Assembly: GCA_039029455.1 (NCBI GenBank)
Contig: JBCCGE010000150.1
Coordinates: forward strand, 1 to 5,468
Source: JBCCGE01 sp039029455
GTDB taxonomy: Bacteria; Pseudomonadota; Gammaproteobacteria; Arenicellales; Poriferihabitantaceae
DNA length: 5,468 nt
Direction of reading: 5' to 3'
Shown piece after piece: positions 5,393 through 5,468 of the stretch. The notes beneath the pieces were generated by a model. The model ran no database searches. It saw nothing but the letters and a program-made list of their open reading frames with translations, and was not told the DNA's origin. Position 1 is the first letter of the stretch. Each line of letters begins with the position of its first letter. Position numbers and translations under genes: made by a program.

Positions 5393-5468
5393 ATGTGGGA
5401 TAAAGAAAACGCGATTCGATGGTTGTTTTCTGAGGGCAGGCAGCTTTCGGGGCCCGGTGAGTTTGTCG
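5393..5468 (+). CDS. Start of a gene running off the right edge; possibly an adenylate/guanylate cyclase-domain protein
   Basis: An ATG at 5393 opens a frame that stays open to the window end: MWDKENAIRWLFSEGRQLSG, then PGEFV. An in-frame TGA at 5363-5365 and no alternative start between make this ATG the natural choice, although no strong SD precedes it. The pattern 'WLxxEGRxLxxPxEFV' recalls the N-terminus of a group of proteobacterial proteins with a C-terminal class III adenylate/guanylate cyclase domain. That recollection rests on about 20 residues and is weak. The cyclase domain itself would lie outside the window. Confidence 0.4.
   Translation, partial: MWDKENAIRWLFSEGRQLSGPGEFV

Overview
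The window looks like a piece of a proteobacterial chromosome, most likely a gammaproteobacterium. The ExaC/AldB-type aldehyde dehydrogenase, LysR regulator and SelO protein all read as proteobacterial versions, and base composition is close to balanced. The species cannot be named from the sequence. All supported genes lie on the + strand. There is no sign of insertion sequences, tRNA or rRNA genes, or a CRISPR array.

Layout: (1) The 3' part of a LysR-family regulator, cut by the left edge, ends at 800 and is followed by a plausible intrinsic terminator (824-857). (2) A short control region (about 858-957) holds an 8-bp direct repeat, a weak -24/-12-like sequence, and a small hairpin touching a strong Shine-Dalgarno. 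It leads into a complete NAD-type aldehyde dehydrogenase of the ExaC/AldB group (958-2475), followed by a perfect 10-bp hairpin. (3) A short, divergent SelO-like (YdiU, protein adenylyltransferase) gene (2528-3526) starts at TTG just after that hairpin. It keeps the catalytic residues but has lost the usual C-terminal region and some near-invariant motifs. (4) A 253-bp spacer (3527-3779) carries two separate dyad symmetries. (5) Next comes a regulator (3780-4946) with an AcoR-like GAF sensor half and a winged-helix, SARP-like output half in place of the AAA+ sigma-54 activation domain. (6) A small DUF1971 cupin-like protein (4976-5293) follows closely. (7) At the right edge, the first 25 codons of another gene begin at 5393, possibly an adenylate/guanylate cyclase-domain protein.

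The most coherent reading is a small aldehyde/alcohol oxidation locus. The dehydrogenase oxidises an aldehyde such as acetaldehyde to its acid, and the GAF regulator, belonging to a sensor type often found next to such dehydrogenases, probably controls it. DUF1971 is likely co-transcribed with the regulator. The role of the reduced SelO between them is unknown. Its placement may be chance, or it may link redox state to protein modification. The features most worth following up are the regulator's unusual architecture, the shortened SelO, and the two dyads upstream of the regulator.
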